DNA of 23,327 nucleotides from RGIG6353 sp045594565 (GTDB taxonomy: Bacteria; Bacillota; Clostridia; Oscillospirales; SIG627): contig JAZNYT010000034.1 in assembly GCA_045594565.1 (NCBI GenBank), positions 1 to 23,327 on the forward strand, written 5' to 3'. This document shows positions 23,277 to 23,327 of the stretch, piece after piece. The notes beneath the pieces were generated by a model, which worked only from the letters and a program-made list of their open reading frames with translations, searched no databases and was not told the DNA's origin. The stretch's first letter is position 1. Every line of letters starts with the position of its first letter. The position numbers were made by a program, and so were the translations under genes.

Positions 23277-23327
23277 AACTAAATCCGTCCTTACAAAGTC
23301 GGATCGTAGCCATGTCGTTCTGTGAGC

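Overview
The window looks like the chromosome of an uncultured, moderately AT-rich member of the Clostridia (Firmicutes), probably a gut bacterium. The evidence is: strong AGGAGG-type ribosome binding sites, near-consensus sigma-A promoters (TTGACA-17-TATAAT), the yhbY-nadD-yqeK-rsfS gene order known from Bacillus and Clostridia, an adjacent RNase Y and ymdB pair, many diderm-free (Gram-positive) lipoproteins, and short palindromic repeats between genes. The exact species cannot be named from the sequence.

Left edge (1-495): the 5' end of an IS481-like transposase gene leaves the window on the minus strand, followed by three copies of a 16-base terminal repeat and a repeat- and hairpin-rich stretch with no gene. 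Next comes a housekeeping block on the plus strand (496-7231): rdgB, a MITE-like palindrome, yhbY, a nadD-yqeK fusion, a LytR-CpsA-Psr ligase with an acidic tail, rsfS and leuS. The genes from yhbY to leuS are tightly packed or overlapping and end at a perfect 18-bp terminator hairpin.

Middle (7369-13150): a 976-residue lipoprotein built from two copies of a propeller-like module; rpsU (S21, GTG start, consensus promoter); asd of the archaeal/fungal type; and a cation diffusion facilitator whose metal-site residues look Mn-type.

Small accessory module (13241-14785): an XRE repressor is divergent from genes for a DUF2752 membrane protein and a TM2-domain protein, with a DUF3862 lipoprotein after them. 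Two nearly identical operator-like sites lie between the divergent genes.

Minus-strand half (14836-22779), read right to left: rny, ymdB, a four-gene island of lipoproteins and membrane proteins (20279 down to 15409), and a rhodanese lipoprotein. The most striking observation is that the last 67 bp of ymdB are duplicated (64/67 identical) at the far end of the four-gene island. The island is therefore bounded by direct repeats, as if it had entered at the 3' end of ymdB. It encodes an LprI-like (lysozyme-inhibitor) protein and a lipoprotein with a Big_14-like and a possible IseA-like domain, which suggests a role in protecting the cell wall. The right edge carries a tRNA-Gly/Arg/His cluster on the plus strand, with its own promoter and terminator, divergent from rny. 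No CRISPR array, rRNA or phage gene was seen.
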